Source of the DNA: Paraburkholderia phenazinium
GTDB lineage: Bacteria; Pseudomonadota; Gammaproteobacteria; Burkholderiales; Burkholderiaceae
Direction of reading: 5' to 3'
Length of the DNA stretch: 64,000 nucleotides
Assembly: GCF_900100735.1 (NCBI RefSeq)
Contig: NZ_FNCJ01000005.1
Span: forward strand, 248,001 to 312,000
Shown: in pieces, positions 44,279 through 53,266 of the stretch
How the letters are laid out: each line of letters opens with the position of its first letter
How positions within the stretch are numbered: the stretch's first letter is position 1
Translations under genes and position numbers: made by a program
Notes under the pieces: model-generated
The model's input: only the letters and a program-made list of their open reading frames with translations
Database searches by the model: none
Told to the model about the DNA's origin: nothing

Positions 44279-45004
44279 ATGCTCGAGTTCTTCGCCACGC
44301 TCCACTGGGGCGCCGTTATCCAGATCATCGTGATCGACATCCTGCTGGGTGGCGATAACGCGGTGGTGATCGCGCTCGCCTGCCGCAACCTGCCGCCGGC
44401 CCAGCGCGTCAAGGGCGTGATGTGGGGGACGGCGGGGGCGATCCTGCTGCGCGTCGCGCTGATCGCGTTCGCCGTGGTGCTGCTCGACGTGCCGTTGCTG
44501 AAATTCGCCGGCGGCCTGCTGCTGCTGTGGATCGGCGTGCGCCTGATGGCGCCGGCGCATGACGTGCATGAAAACATCAAGCCTGCCGACCGGCTGATGG
44601 CCGCAATCAAGACCATCATCATCGCCGACGCCGTGATGAGTCTCGACAACGTGATCGCGATTGCCGGCGCGGCCGAAGCGGCTGATCCGGAACACCGCCT
44701 CGCGCTGGTGATCTTCGGCCTCGTGGTGAGCATTCCGTTGATCGTGTGGGGTAGCCAACTGGTGCTGAAGCTGCTGGACCGCTTCCCTATTGTGATTACG
44801 CTGGGTGCGGCGCTGCTGGGCTGGATTGCCGGTGGCCTCATCATCAACGATCCGGCTGGCGATCGTTGGCCGATCCTGGACACCCCGGTGGCCGAGTACG
44901 GCATGAGCATCGCGGGTGCGCTGTTTGTAGTGATCCTCGGATACGTGCTCAAGCGCCGTAACGCTGGCCGGGCAGCGGCGCAGTTGCCGCCGGGTTCGCA
45001 CTAA
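44279..45004 (+). CDS. TerC-family membrane protein
   Basis: A 241-residue inner-membrane protein with about seven helices. Typical TerC blocks are IQIIVIDILLGGDNAVVIALACRNLP and IIIADAVMSLDNVIAIAGAA, whose Asp and Asn in LLGGDNAV and MSLDNV are the presumed metal-binding residues. Family members (MeeY/MeeF, Alx/YkoY types) export Mn2+ or supply metals to secreted proteins. The start is ATG 44279 (MLEFFATLHWG); an ATG at 44225 would add 18 residues. I see no yybP-ykoY riboswitch upstream. Confidence 0.88.
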   Translation: MLEFFATLHWGAVIQIIVIDILLGGDNAVVIALACRNLPPAQRVKGVMWGTAGAILLRVALIAFAVVLLDVPLLKFAGGLLLLWIGVRLMAPAHDVHENIKPADRLMAAIKTIIIADAVMSLDNVIAIAGAAEAADPEHRLALVIFGLVVSIPLIVWGSQLVLKLLDRFPIVITLGAALLGWIAGGLIINDPAGDRWPILDTPVAEYGMSIAGALFVVILGYVLKRRNAGRAAAQLPPGSH

Positions 45005-45092
45005 GGCCATACGCCCCGGCAAAGGGGCGCCGGGTCCGACGTTAGCCATCTGGCTGACTGTTTAGGATCCACGCGGCTGGCTACGATCAAAG

Positions 45093-45124
45093 CGCCTGTT
45101 CCGATTCGCGGGGCAGGCGTTTTT
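45093..45124 (+). terminator. probable terminator after the TerC gene
   Basis: CGCCTG (45093-45098) and CAGGCG (45114-45119) around a GC-rich 15-base loop, followed by TTTTT. Modest stem, but well placed. Confidence 0.55.
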
Positions 45125-45142
45125 CGTTTCAGGAGCCTGCCG

Positions 45143-45781
45143 ATGACCGTTACTTTTCCCACCTCTGCCTTCCGTTGCGTGCTGTTGCGGCGCGACGACC
45201 CTGCTGCCGGCGCACGGATCTCCGAGCCCGGCGCGCAATGGCCCGCACGAATTGCACGGTTCGGCCGCAAGCTTGGCTTCACGCTGATCGAACTGATGAT
45301 CGTGCTCGCCATCGTCGGGGTGATCGCAGCCTATGCGATTCCCGCTTACCAGGACTATCTGGCTCGCAGCCGCGTCGGCGAGGGGCTTTCGCTCGCGGCG
45401 TCGGCGCGGCTCGCGGTGGCCGAGAATGCCGCCAGCGGCAGCGCATTCGGCGGCGGCTACGCGCCGCCGCCAGCCACCCGAAATGTCGAATCCGTGCACG
45501 TGGATGACGACACGGGGCAGATTAGCGTCGCATTTACCACGCGCGTGGCGCCCGCAGGCACCAATACGCTGGTGTTGGTGCCGTCGGTGCCCGATAACGC
45601 CGATACGCCGACCGCGCGCATCGCGCTCGTCAAGGGTTCCGCGCAACCGGGGACGGTGACGTGGGAGTGTTTTGCCGGCGGCAAGGGCGCTTCGTCGTTG
45701 CCTGCGCCGGGCGCAGGACCACTGCCTGCAGATGCGCCGACCTTACCGTCGAATCTGGCGCCGCCTGAATGCCGGAGTTGA
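45143..45781 (+). CDS. type IV pilin-like protein with very long leader
   Basis: A 212-residue protein with a class-a prepilin site: KLG then [20 protein letters not shown], cleavage after Gly45 and Glu at mature position 5. The mature protein has the pilin helix ([30 protein letters not shown]) and a C-terminal beta part with two cysteines (WECFAGG, PPECRS) that may form the D-region disulfide. The leader of 45 residues is far longer than the usual 6-25. AGGAG precedes the ATG at 45143. The next gene encodes a PglL-type glycosyltransferase, so this pilin may be glycosylated. Confidence 0.85.
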   Translation: MTVTFPTSAFRCVLLRRDDPAAGARISEPGAQWPARIARFGRKLGFTLIELMIVLAIVGVIAAYAIPAYQDYLARSRVGEGLSLAASARLAVAENAASGSAFGGGYAPPPATRNVESVHVDDDTGQISVAFTTRVAPAGTNTLVLVPSVPDNADTPTARIALVKGSAQPGTVTWECFAGGKGASSLPAPGAGPLPADAPTLPSNLAPPECRS

Positions 45782-45909
45782 TGCCGAGGTGAGGGGGAGG
45801 GGAGCTGCGGGGCAACTTCGGGCTAACTTCGGGATATTTAAGGCCGTCCGGCGCACAGGGGGAGGATTTTTTTGTATAGTGCGCCGGTTGCTGACGCCCC
45901 CGGTTCCTC

Positions 45910-47694
45910 ATGCCCACCCCATTCGCGCGCTATTTATCTCTCGTATTGCTGGCTTGTGCGTTGATTCTGCCTTATGCAGTCACCGTCCATACCTATCCGA
46001 TCCCGACTTTTTACGCGGAATTCACCACACTTGTCCTGTACGTGGTGACCAGCGCGGCCGTGGTCCTGCTGGTCTGGTCGGAGCGGCAGCACGTCACGTT
46101 TGCCTCGCCCACGGTCGCGCTCGTGCCGCTTCTGTTCGGGCTGGTGCTGATCGTACAGACGCTGGTGCTGCCGGTCGCGCAGCCGTCGATGAACTGGCTC
46201 GGCGCGGGCTATCTGCTCGCGGCGTTCATGGCGACCCACACCGGCTACGCCCTCAGCCGCGCCAAGATGGACGAGACGGTGCTGCGCTGGGCCGCGACGG
46301 CGTTGATCTTCGGCGGGCTGTTCGCGGTGTTTTGCCAGGTGATTCAGCTGTTCCATCTGGAGACCAAGGTCTCGCCGTTCGTCGTGGGGTACAACATCAC
46401 GGTGGAGCGTCGGCCGTTCGGCAATATGGCGCAGGCCAACCACCTCGCCACTTATATTGCTTTCGCGATGGCCGGAGCCCTGTTCCTGGTGCAGACACGG
46501 CGCCTACCCGTGATCGTGTGGGGGCTGCTGTCGGTGGTGTTCTCGACCGGGTTGGCGCTGACTGTCTCGCGCGGCCCCTGGTTGCAGATGGGCGTGATCG
46601 TGGTCGCCGGCTTCTGGATGGCGTTTGCCGAAATCCGGCGCAACCCGGCTTTGCGTCGTAGCAACCGCGAATGGCTGATTCCGATAGTGCTGGGCGTGTT
46701 GTTCTTCGCGGTCAATGCGCTGGTTCGCTGGGCCAACGTGCACTATCAGCTCGATCTGGCCGAGTCCGCTGCCGACCGCTTCAAGGACGCTGGCCAGATC
46801 GCGCCGCGTCTCGCGCTCTGGAAGTATGGCTGGACGATGTTCAAGACGCACCCGCTGCTGGGCGTGGGCTGGGGCGAGTTTCCGCGTTACCAGTTCGACT
46901 TCGTACGGACGCTGGGCGGCGTCGAGATCGCCAACAACTCGCACGATATCTTCATCGATCTGCTGGGCAAGACGGGGCTGATCGGCCTCGCGATCGTGCT
47001 GCTCGGTCTGGTAGCGTGGCTGGTGCGCGTGGTCCGTGCGCCGCATACCGCGGCACGCGTATTCGGCATCGCGCTGATTGGCGTGCTGGTGATGCATGCG
47101 CTGGTCGAGTATCCGCAGCAATACATGTTCTTCCTGCTGCCTGCGATGTTCGTGTTCGGTCTGCTGGAAACGCGCTCGCTGCGGCTGGTGCCGAGCCGTG
47201 TGTCGTTCAACGTCTACATGCTTATCGTGTTCGGCGGCCTCGCCGCGCTGTATCCGATCTGTCGCGACTACAACCGCTCGGAGGTGTTGTATTACGGCAC
47301 GAGTCCGGCCGAGCAGTATCGCAACGATCCTTCGTTCCTGTTCCGGGCTTGGGGCGAGTACGGCATGGCGACATTGCTGCCGATGAACGCCATGGATCTG
47401 GACCACAAGCTCGCCATGCACAAGCAGGCGCTCGCGCTGCTGCCGGGTGAGACAGTGTTGCGGCGTTATGCGGTGCTGCAGGCGCTGAGCGGCGATACCA
47501 ACGCTGCGTTCGATACCGTGGCGCGCCTGAAGCTTTTCGCGGAAAAGCTGCACGATTGGCCGTCGCAACAGGGCTATCTGTACGAGCTGTGCGACGAGCA
47601 GAAGAGCCTTGCGGGCTTCAAGGCGGAGCTGGTGAAGGAGTACGGCATGCCGCCAAAAGACGTCAATCAGGATGATGACGATAGCGACGACTGA
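45910..47694 (+). CDS. pglL: PglL-type protein O-oligosaccharyltransferase
   Basis: A 594-residue inner-membrane enzyme of the Wzy/PglL group. About 12 helices fill residues 1-430. The PglL signature RPFGNMAQANHLATY and the Wzy_C-like loop (LGVGWGEFPRYQF; ANNSHDIFIDLLGKTGLIGL) are present, and the C-terminal 150 residues form a soluble helical domain. Such enzymes move lipid-linked glycans in bloc to serine or threonine of periplasmic proteins, as B. cenocepacia PglL does. It is adjacent to the pilin-like gene. The ATG at 45910 lies 128 bases after the pilin stop. Confidence 0.88.
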   Translation: MPTPFARYLSLVLLACALILPYAVTVHTYPIPTFYAEFTTLVLYVVTSAAVVLLVWSERQHVTFASPTVALVPLLFGLVLIVQTLVLPVAQPSMNWLGAGYLLAAFMATHTGYALSRAKMDETVLRWAATALIFGGLFAVFCQVIQLFHLETKVSPFVVGYNITVERRPFGNMAQANHLATYIAFAMAGALFLVQTRRLPVIVWGLLSVVFSTGLALTVSRGPWLQMGVIVVAGFWMAFAEIRRNPALRRSNREWLIPIVLGVLFFAVNALVRWANVHYQLDLAESAADRFKDAGQIAPRLALWKYGWTMFKTHPLLGVGWGEFPRYQFDFVRTLGGVEIANNSHDIFIDLLGKTGLIGLAIVLLGLVAWLVRVVRAPHTAARVFGIALIGVLVMHALVEYPQQYMFFLLPAMFVFGLLETRSLRLVPSRVSFNVYMLIVFGGLAALYPICRDYNRSEVLYYGTSPAEQYRNDPSFLFRAWGEYGMATLLPMNAMDLDHKLAMHKQALALLPGETVLRRYAVLQALSGDTNAAFDTVARLKLFAEKLHDWPSQQGYLYELCDEQKSLAGFKAELVKEYGMPPKDVNQDDDDSDD

Positions 47695-47759
47695 TCGAGG
47701 TCGTCGCTTGCGGGTTGAGCTAAACGGCGCAGGAGGGCGGTGAAGCGCAGCAGCAGCGC

Positions 47760-48236
47760 TTACGCCGCCACCCAATCCCCCGACTTCCCGCCGTGCTTCT
47801 CCAGCACTTTCACATCGGTGATCGTCATGCCGCGATCCACCGCCTTGCACATGTCGTACACGGTCAGCAGTCCCACCTGTACGGCAGTCAGCGCTTCCAT
47901 CTCCACGCCGGTACGCCCCAACGTCTCTACCTGCACCGTGCAATGCACGCCGGGTAGCGTCTCGTCGAGTTCGAAATCCACCTTGACGCGGGTGAGCGCG
48001 AGCGGATGACACAGCGGAATCAGATCGGCGGTGCGCTTGGCGCCCTGAATCGCAGCAATTCGCGCGATCCCGATCACATCGCCTTTCTTGGCATTGCCGT
48101 CGCGGATCAACGCAAACGTCTCCGGCAGCATGCGGATCGAGCCGCGTGCGATGGCGATGCGTTTGGTTTCCTGCTTGGCGCCGACGTCCACCATATGCGC
48201 TTGGCCGGCGGCGTCGAAGTGAGTGAGTTCAGGCAT
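47760..48236 (-). CDS. moaC: cyclic pyranopterin monophosphate synthase MoaC
   Basis: A 158-residue molybdenum-cofactor enzyme that converts 3',8-cyclo-7,8-dihydro-GTP to cPMP. It shows [40 protein letters not shown] with the conserved Cys-His, and [28 protein letters not shown] with the catalytic Lys and Asp. MoaA, which acts before it, is not in the window. GGAG precedes the ATG. Confidence 0.95.
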   Translation of the reverse strand: MPELTHFDAAGQAHMVDVGAKQETKRIAIARGSIRMLPETFALIRDGNAKKGDVIGIARIAAIQGAKRTADLIPLCHPLALTRVKVDFELDETLPGVHCTVQVETLGRTGVEMEALTAVQVGLLTVYDMCKAVDRGMTITDVKVLEKHGGKSGDWVAA

Positions 48237-48313
48237 GGCGGGGCTCCTTCAGAGGGCGCTTATCATAACAGCGCGGTGCCGCTGGCAGATCGGGCTGGAC
48301 GCCTCGCCGATGG

Positions 48314-48907
48314 CTACGCCGCCGCGCCGCCTTTCGCCGCCTGTGCTGGACTGGCGACGAAGCCAAAGCGCGCTGCCACGTCGGCATGCGACACCGGCTG
48401 CAACGGCAACGTCACGCCATTGCGCCAACGGAACCGCCCACTGCTGCCGTCCTCAGCCACATCAGCGTGCTCGGAAAACAGATCGAGATCGTGATCATGC
48501 AGCACGGCGATACGCGGGGGCGTCGAGGTGTCCGCGAACAGCACGCCGCCTTCGTCATCAAGATAAGCCGTGGACGGCTCGAACGCATTGCCCGCCTGAT
48601 CGGTTAGCGAGAGCTCATCGCTATCGCTGGCAGCCCCCAGCCGCACCACCCACGGCGTATATCCCAACTCCACATACACCCGCTGCGGTCCGTTCTGGAA
48701 AAACCACTGCCCGCCGGCGTCCGCCTCGTAGTTCCGGTTGATGAACGCGAGCAGCGCCACATGGCGGATCGGCTCGCCCGGCGCGCCGCGCGCCTGGGCC
48801 TCGTCGTCGCGCATGCGCCAGTTGCCGCGCCGGTCGAGCAGCAGCCAGCCGGTGCAATGCGGCACGTTGGGCCATTTGGCGAGCGCCTGGCGAACGATGT
48901 CATCCAT
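48314..48907 (-). CDS. conserved Burkholderiales protein, DUF2946-type
   Basis: A 197-residue soluble protein. NVPHCTGWLLLDRRGNWRMRD, LAFINRNYEADAGGQWFFQNGPQRVYVELGYTPWVVRL and RFRWRNGVTLPLQPV are features I associate with a Burkholderia DUF2946-annotated family, but I am not certain of the number. The function is unknown. Its ATG lies inside the stop region of the upstream alpha/beta-hydrolase gene (8-base overlap), so the two are co-expressed. Confidence 0.7.
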   Translation of the reverse strand: MDDIVRQALAKWPNVPHCTGWLLLDRRGNWRMRDDEAQARGAPGEPIRHVALLAFINRNYEADAGGQWFFQNGPQRVYVELGYTPWVVRLGAASDSDELSLTDQAGNAFEPSTAYLDDEGGVLFADTSTPPRIAVLHDHDLDLFSEHADVAEDGSSGRFRWRNGVTLPLQPVSHADVAARFGFVASPAQAAKGGAAA

Positions 48908-49997
48908 GGTCGACGAATGGGTTGAGGTAGTTGAAAACGCGCTGCGACAGCCAGTCGATGCGGCCCGGAAACGGGCCTGTCATGAAGCCGACGTGGCCGC
49001 CTTGCTGCGGCTGATCCAGCTCGACCGCGGCCGATACCTCGTGCCGTCCCGGCAGCACCGCGCCAGGCAGGAACGGATCGTTGCGGGCGTTGAGCACCAG
49101 CGTGGGCACGGTGATCTCCGGCAATAGCGGCCGGGTGGTCGCGCGGGTCCAGTAGTCGTCGGTGTCGCGAAAGCCGTGCAGCGGAGCGGTGACGACATTG
49201 TCGAATTCGTACATGTTACGGCTCGCGAGCATCGCGTTGCCGTCAAACAGGCCCGGATACTGTACGAGCTTTTGCTGCGCCTTGATCTTCAGCGTCTTCA
49301 GGAAGTTGCGCGTGTACATCTTGCCGAAGCCCTGCGACAGCGCCCGGCCGCCGGCATGGACGTCGAGCGGGGCGGAGATCGCCGCGGCCGCGGCGATAAA
49401 CGAGGCGTCTTCGCGGCGCTCGCCCAGCCAGCGAAGCAGGACATTGCCGCCCAGCGACACGCCCGCCGCGACGATCGGCCCGCGATGCGTGTCGCGCAGG
49501 CGCCGCAGCACCCAGTCCACTTCGGCGCTATCGGCCAGGTGATAGAAGCGCGGCAACAGGTTCAACGGCCCGCTACAGCTGCGAAAGTGCGGCACGACGC
49601 CGTGCCAGCCGAACTCGCGTGCGCTAGCCATCAGCGTACGGGCGTAGTGAGAGGCAGAACTGCCTTCGAGGCCGTGAAACAGGACGAAGAGCGGCGCGTC
49701 GGGCGAGGGTTGTTCGCCGCCGGCCTGAACTCCGATCGCCGGATCGTTCAGCGCCAGCCTGGCACCGCGCCCTTCATGCACCAGCCAGTCGAGCTCGATG
49801 AAATCGCCATCCGGCGTATCCCAGCGCTCGCGCCGGTAGGTCACCGCAGGAAGCCGGGCGAACAGCGCGGGAACGATGGTCTGGATATGGCTGTTCGGCA
49901 GCCACAGCGGCGCGCGATAGAACATGTCGACGCTCGCCTCACCGGCCGCCGCGCGGGCGGAGGGGGGAGAAACGCTATTGTTGTGCGTCGTGCTCAT
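48900..49997 (-). CDS. YheT-family alpha/beta hydrolase
   Basis: A 365-residue hydrolase of the YheT/UPF0017 family. LPNSHIQTIVPALFAR, LFVLFHGLEGSSASHYARTLM (oxyanion strand), AAGVSLGGNVLLRWLGE (nucleophile Ser near 160) and QPQQGGHVGFMTG (catalytic His) are all conserved in the family. Members hydrolyse short-chain esters, but the physiological substrate is not known. The start is ATG 49997; a downstream Met in DMFYRAPLWLP is the alternative. Confidence 0.85.
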   Translation of the reverse strand: MSTTHNNSVSPPSARAAAGEASVDMFYRAPLWLPNSHIQTIVPALFARLPAVTYRRERWDTPDGDFIELDWLVHEGRGARLALNDPAIGVQAGGEQPSPDAPLFVLFHGLEGSSASHYARTLMASAREFGWHGVVPHFRSCSGPLNLLPRFYHLADSAEVDWVLRRLRDTHRGPIVAAGVSLGGNVLLRWLGERREDASFIAAAAAISAPLDVHAGGRALSQGFGKMYTRNFLKTLKIKAQQKLVQYPGLFDGNAMLASRNMYEFDNVVTAPLHGFRDTDDYWTRATTRPLLPEITVPTLVLNARNDPFLPGAVLPGRHEVSAAVELDQPQQGGHVGFMTGPFPGRIDWLSQRVFNYLNPFVDHG

Positions 49998-50030
49998 ACC
50001 GGCAACCGAAAAAACGGAAAACGTACCGCG

Positions 50031-50477
50031 TCAGTGCAATGACCCCTGACCATGACGCATTTTCGCAGCAAACTGGTTCGCCGCTTCGTTCGGCATCGCA
50101 CTTGCGTGAATATGTGCGATCTTCCATTCGCCGCGTTCGTGGACCATCACATAGGTGGTGAACACCATGGCGGGCGCGGCCTTCGGGTCGGCGGGGCGGT
50201 GCGCTTCCGCAATCGCGTACACGACGGTGCCCAGGCTGTCGTACACGCGGATGTCGACCGGTTCGATCGAAACCGGCGCGGTTTCGAGCTGAACGGTGAG
50301 GCCCGCGCGAATGCTGTCGAGCCCATGCAGGTGCGAGCCGTCGGCGCAGATGCAGCTGGCGAACTCCTCGTCGATCCACAGGCCCATCAAACTGTCGATA
50401 TTGACCTCCGCCACCGCCTGGTAATAGGCGTTGAGGGTATCCGCAGCGGCTTCGAAGATGTGGGCAAAACGTGGCAT
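50031..50477 (-). CDS. NTF2-like (SnoaL-like) domain protein
   Basis: A 148-residue protein with the cone-shaped NTF2 fold pattern: an N-terminal helix (IFEAAADTLNAYYQAVAEVNID), MGLWIDEEFASCICADGSHLHGLDSIRAGL, then strands VSIEPVDIRVYDSLGTVVYAIAEAHR and VFTTYVMVHERGEWKIAHIHASAMP. The C-terminal strand pattern is typical of SnoaL-like or calcium/calmodulin kinase association-like domains. Catalytic role unknown. It sits 33 bases upstream of the YheT-family gene, and may be its operon partner. Confidence 0.8.
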   Translation of the reverse strand: MPRFAHIFEAAADTLNAYYQAVAEVNIDSLMGLWIDEEFASCICADGSHLHGLDSIRAGLTVQLETAPVSIEPVDIRVYDSLGTVVYAIAEAHRPADPKAAPAMVFTTYVMVHERGEWKIAHIHASAMPNEAANQFAAKMRHGQGSLH

Positions 50478-50638
50478 GGCTCGTCAGTCTCTTGTGCGCA
50501 GGGCGCGCGGTTGCGGGGCAACAGTTAACGGTACAACCCAGGACAACCCAGGGACAACCGCGAGGATGCCCGCGCTGGAAGGCGCGGGGATGACGCCACG
50601 TGGCGGGTTTGCAACGCGGCGTGCGGCTGCCGGACGGT

Positions 50639-51664
50639 TCAGCGTTGCGCGAGCAGCATGCCGCGCAGGTCGCCGAACACTTGCTCGGCGCTCAATTGCC
50701 GCAAGCAGTTCAGATGACCGAGCGGACACTCGCGCTCAAAACAGGGACTGCATTCGAGATGCAACCATTGTACCTTCGCAAGCTCGGACAATGGCGGCGT
50801 GTGACGCGGATCGGTCGAGCCGTACACGGCCACGAGCGGCCGGCGCAGCGCGGCGGCCACGTGCATCAGGCCGGAATCGTTGGTCACTACGGCGTTGGCG
50901 CGCGAGATCAGCGCGCAGGCCTCGCCCAGCGCGGTCTGGCCGCACAGGTTGCGCACGTTCGGCGCGCGCTCGGCAATCGCCTGGGCGAGCGGTGCGTCTT
51001 TCGGCGAACCGAGCGCGACGATCTGCGTGTACGGGAACGACTGGCCGACGATTTGCGCGAGGGCCGCGAAATGTTCGGGCGGCCAGCGCTTGGCCGGACC
51101 GTACTCGGCGCCGGGGCAGAACACCAGCAGCGGCACCCGCGTGTCCAGATTGAAGCGGGCCGACACGCGCGACGCTTCGTTCAGGTCGGTGTCGAGCCGC
51201 GGCATCGGCAGATCGTCGGGCACTTTTGCGCCGGGTTTGTAGGCGAGCGCCGCGTAATGGGCGAGCATCGGCGGGCGCTCGTCCTTGCGCGGATTCGCGT
51301 GGCGCACGTTTAGCAGGCCGTAGCGGCTTTCGCCGGTATAGCCGATGCGCAGCGGAATGCCCGCCATCCACGGAATCAGCGCCGATTTCAGCGAATTCGG
51401 CAGCACGTACGCCGCGTCGTAACCGACCTCGCGCAGGTCGCTCGAGAGTTGCCAGCGGCGCAGCATCTGCAGCTTGCCGTGCGCGAGATCCGTGGCATAG
51501 ACGTCGCGGATTTCGGGCATGCGCTCCAGCACGGGCGCGACCCACGAGGGCGCAACCGCATCGATCACGATGCGCGGATGCAGTTTGACGAGGCGCGAGA
51601 ACAAAGGCTGCGCCATCAATGCGTCACCGATCCAGTTCGGTGCGATAACCAACGCGCGACGCAT
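50639..51664 (-). CDS. waaF: lipopolysaccharide heptosyltransferase II
   Basis: A 341-residue family-9 glycosyltransferase that adds the second heptose to the LPS inner core. It shows VIAPNWIGDALMAQPLFSRL at the N-terminus, LVFCPGAEYGPAKRWPPEHFAAL in the middle and VVTNDSGLMHVAAALRRPLVAVYGSTDPRHTPP, the ADP-heptose site. The PLGHLNC and CF-ERECP cysteines near the end are also usual in WaaF. Cytoplasmic, inner-membrane associated. Confidence 0.93.
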   Translation of the reverse strand: MRRALVIAPNWIGDALMAQPLFSRLVKLHPRIVIDAVAPSWVAPVLERMPEIRDVYATDLAHGKLQMLRRWQLSSDLREVGYDAAYVLPNSLKSALIPWMAGIPLRIGYTGESRYGLLNVRHANPRKDERPPMLAHYAALAYKPGAKVPDDLPMPRLDTDLNEASRVSARFNLDTRVPLLVFCPGAEYGPAKRWPPEHFAALAQIVGQSFPYTQIVALGSPKDAPLAQAIAERAPNVRNLCGQTALGEACALISRANAVVTNDSGLMHVAAALRRPLVAVYGSTDPRHTPPLSELAKVQWLHLECSPCFERECPLGHLNCLRQLSAEQVFGDLRGMLLAQR

Positions 51665-51830
51665 CAGGGTGGGTTTCCGGTGTCGAAAGAACGCGCCGCA
51701 CGCACGGGCGCACAGCGTTCTGATTTTAAAAGGGAAGCGGCCACATGCTTACGCGCGGCGCCAGTACGACTGGCTCCGCGCGCAACATGCGGCCTGATTG
51801 TAGTGGGCGTGCCCAGCCGGTGAGCGGCTT

Positions 51831-52025
51831 TCAGTGGCCTCTGACCACTTCGCCGTCACGCAGCTTGTAGCGCGTGCCGCAGTACGGGCAGCGCGCTTCG
51901 CCGTGCGTGACGTCGATAAACACGCGCGGATGGGCGCTCCAGCGCGCCATCGACGGGTTCGGACAGTAGGCGGGCAGGTCTTTTGCCGACAGTTCGACCA
52001 GCGGCATTTCCTTGATTTCGCTCAT
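51831..52025 (-). CDS. zinc-finger CHCC domain protein
   Basis: A 64-residue protein started at ATG 52025. It has a conserved zinc-binding pattern with AYCPNP, HPRVFIDV and ARCPYCGTRYKL (Cys, His, Cys, Cys), as in the zf-CHCC family related to complex I subunit NDUFS6. It is found next to waaF and ilvE in Burkholderia. The role is unknown. The ATG lies 66 bases after the ilvE stop on the same strand. Confidence 0.85.
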   Translation of the reverse strand: MSEIKEMPLVELSAKDLPAYCPNPSMARWSAHPRVFIDVTHGEARCPYCGTRYKLRDGEVVRGH

Positions 52026-52090
52026 GGGGGCTTTCTCTGTGGAGACAGGGCGCAGGCGCGCCACGTGGGCGGCCTGCTTTAATTTCAGAT

Positions 52091-53014
52091 TCAGATCTTG
52101 GTCAGCCAGTGCGCGTACTTCTCGCTCTTGCCGTTGACGATGTCGAAGAAGCCGCTTTGCAGCTTTTCCGTGATCGGGCCGCGTGCGCCGGAGCCGATCG
52201 TGCGGTTGTCGAGTTCGCGGATCGGCGTGACTTCAGCAGCGGTGCCGGTGAAGAACGCTTCGTCGCAGGTGTAGACCTCGTCACGCGTGATGCGCTTTTC
52301 GATTACTTCGATGCCGGCGTCTTTCGCCAGCGTGATGACCGTGTCGCGCGTGATGCCGTCGAGGCACGACGACAGGTCCGGCGTGTACAGCTTGCCGTTG
52401 TTCACGAGGAAGAAGTTCTCGCCCGAGCCTTCCGACACGTAGCCGTCTACGTCGAGCAGGAGCGCTTCGTCGTATCCGTCGGCGGTGGCTTCCTGGTTGG
52501 CGAGGATCGAGTTCACGTACCAGCCCGACGCCTTGGCGCGCACCATGGACACGTTCACATGGTGGCGCGTGAACGACGAGGTCTTCACGCGGATGCCCTT
52601 TTTCAGGCCGTCTTCGCCGAGGTAGGCGCCCCACGGCCAGGCGGCGATTGCCACGTGGATCGTGTTGCCCTTGGCGGACACGCCGAGCTTTTCCGAGCCG
52701 ACCCAGATGATCGGGCGCAGATAGCAGGACTCGAGCTTGTTTTCACGCACCACTTCGCGCTGCGCGGCAGCGAGCGTTTCGTGGTCGAACGGCACATCCA
52801 TCTGGAAGATCTTCGCCGAGTTCAGCAGGCGCTTGGTGTGTTCCTGCAGACGGAAAATGGCGGTGCCGCCGTCGGCCGTCTTGTAGGCGCGCACACCTTC
52901 GAAAACACCCATGCCGTAGTGCAGCGTATGAGTAAGCACGTGGATCTTGGCATCGCGCCAGTCGATGAGCTTGCCATCCATCCAGATCTTGCCGTCGCGG
53001 TCGGCCATTGACAT
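52091..53014 (-). CDS. ilvE: branched-chain amino acid aminotransferase
   Basis: A 307-residue fold-type IV PLP enzyme that makes the final step of leucine, isoleucine and valine synthesis and the first of their breakdown. WMDGKLIDWRDAKIHVLTHTLHYGMGVFEGVRAY is the start signature, the PLP lysine is in VRAKASGWYVNS (near residue 159), and EGSGENFFLV and TGTAAEVTPIREL are conserved. GGAGA fits ATG 53014. A divergent azlCD pair follows, consistent with branched-chain amino acid handling. Confidence 0.96.
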   Translation of the reverse strand: MSMADRDGKIWMDGKLIDWRDAKIHVLTHTLHYGMGVFEGVRAYKTADGGTAIFRLQEHTKRLLNSAKIFQMDVPFDHETLAAAQREVVRENKLESCYLRPIIWVGSEKLGVSAKGNTIHVAIAAWPWGAYLGEDGLKKGIRVKTSSFTRHHVNVSMVRAKASGWYVNSILANQEATADGYDEALLLDVDGYVSEGSGENFFLVNNGKLYTPDLSSCLDGITRDTVITLAKDAGIEVIEKRITRDEVYTCDEAFFTGTAAEVTPIRELDNRTIGSGARGPITEKLQSGFFDIVNGKSEKYAHWLTKI

Positions 53015-53266
53015 ACGATTCTCCAGCAGTGCGTTGTGAAGGGTTGCGCAAGCCCGCCAGGACGGGCGGGAGGCCTACAGAGGCCCGGCAAGCGGCGAAG
53101 TCCGTTATTTTAACGTCTTTTGCACACGGAACGGGCATTAGGCCGCATGCCGGACGCTATAATCCGGCGCACGCAGAATCCCAATCCGCATGCGCCAGTG
53201 GCTGTTTGTCGAGCTGGCGCCGACTCCATGCCGTCGCGGCGCGCCCCGCCCCAGAGCCCCCGTCTG

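Noticed and set aside
46504..48012. 502-codon open frame opposite pglL
   Set aside because: Antisense shadow; composition is dominated by Arg, His and Gln and it overlaps both pglL and moaC.
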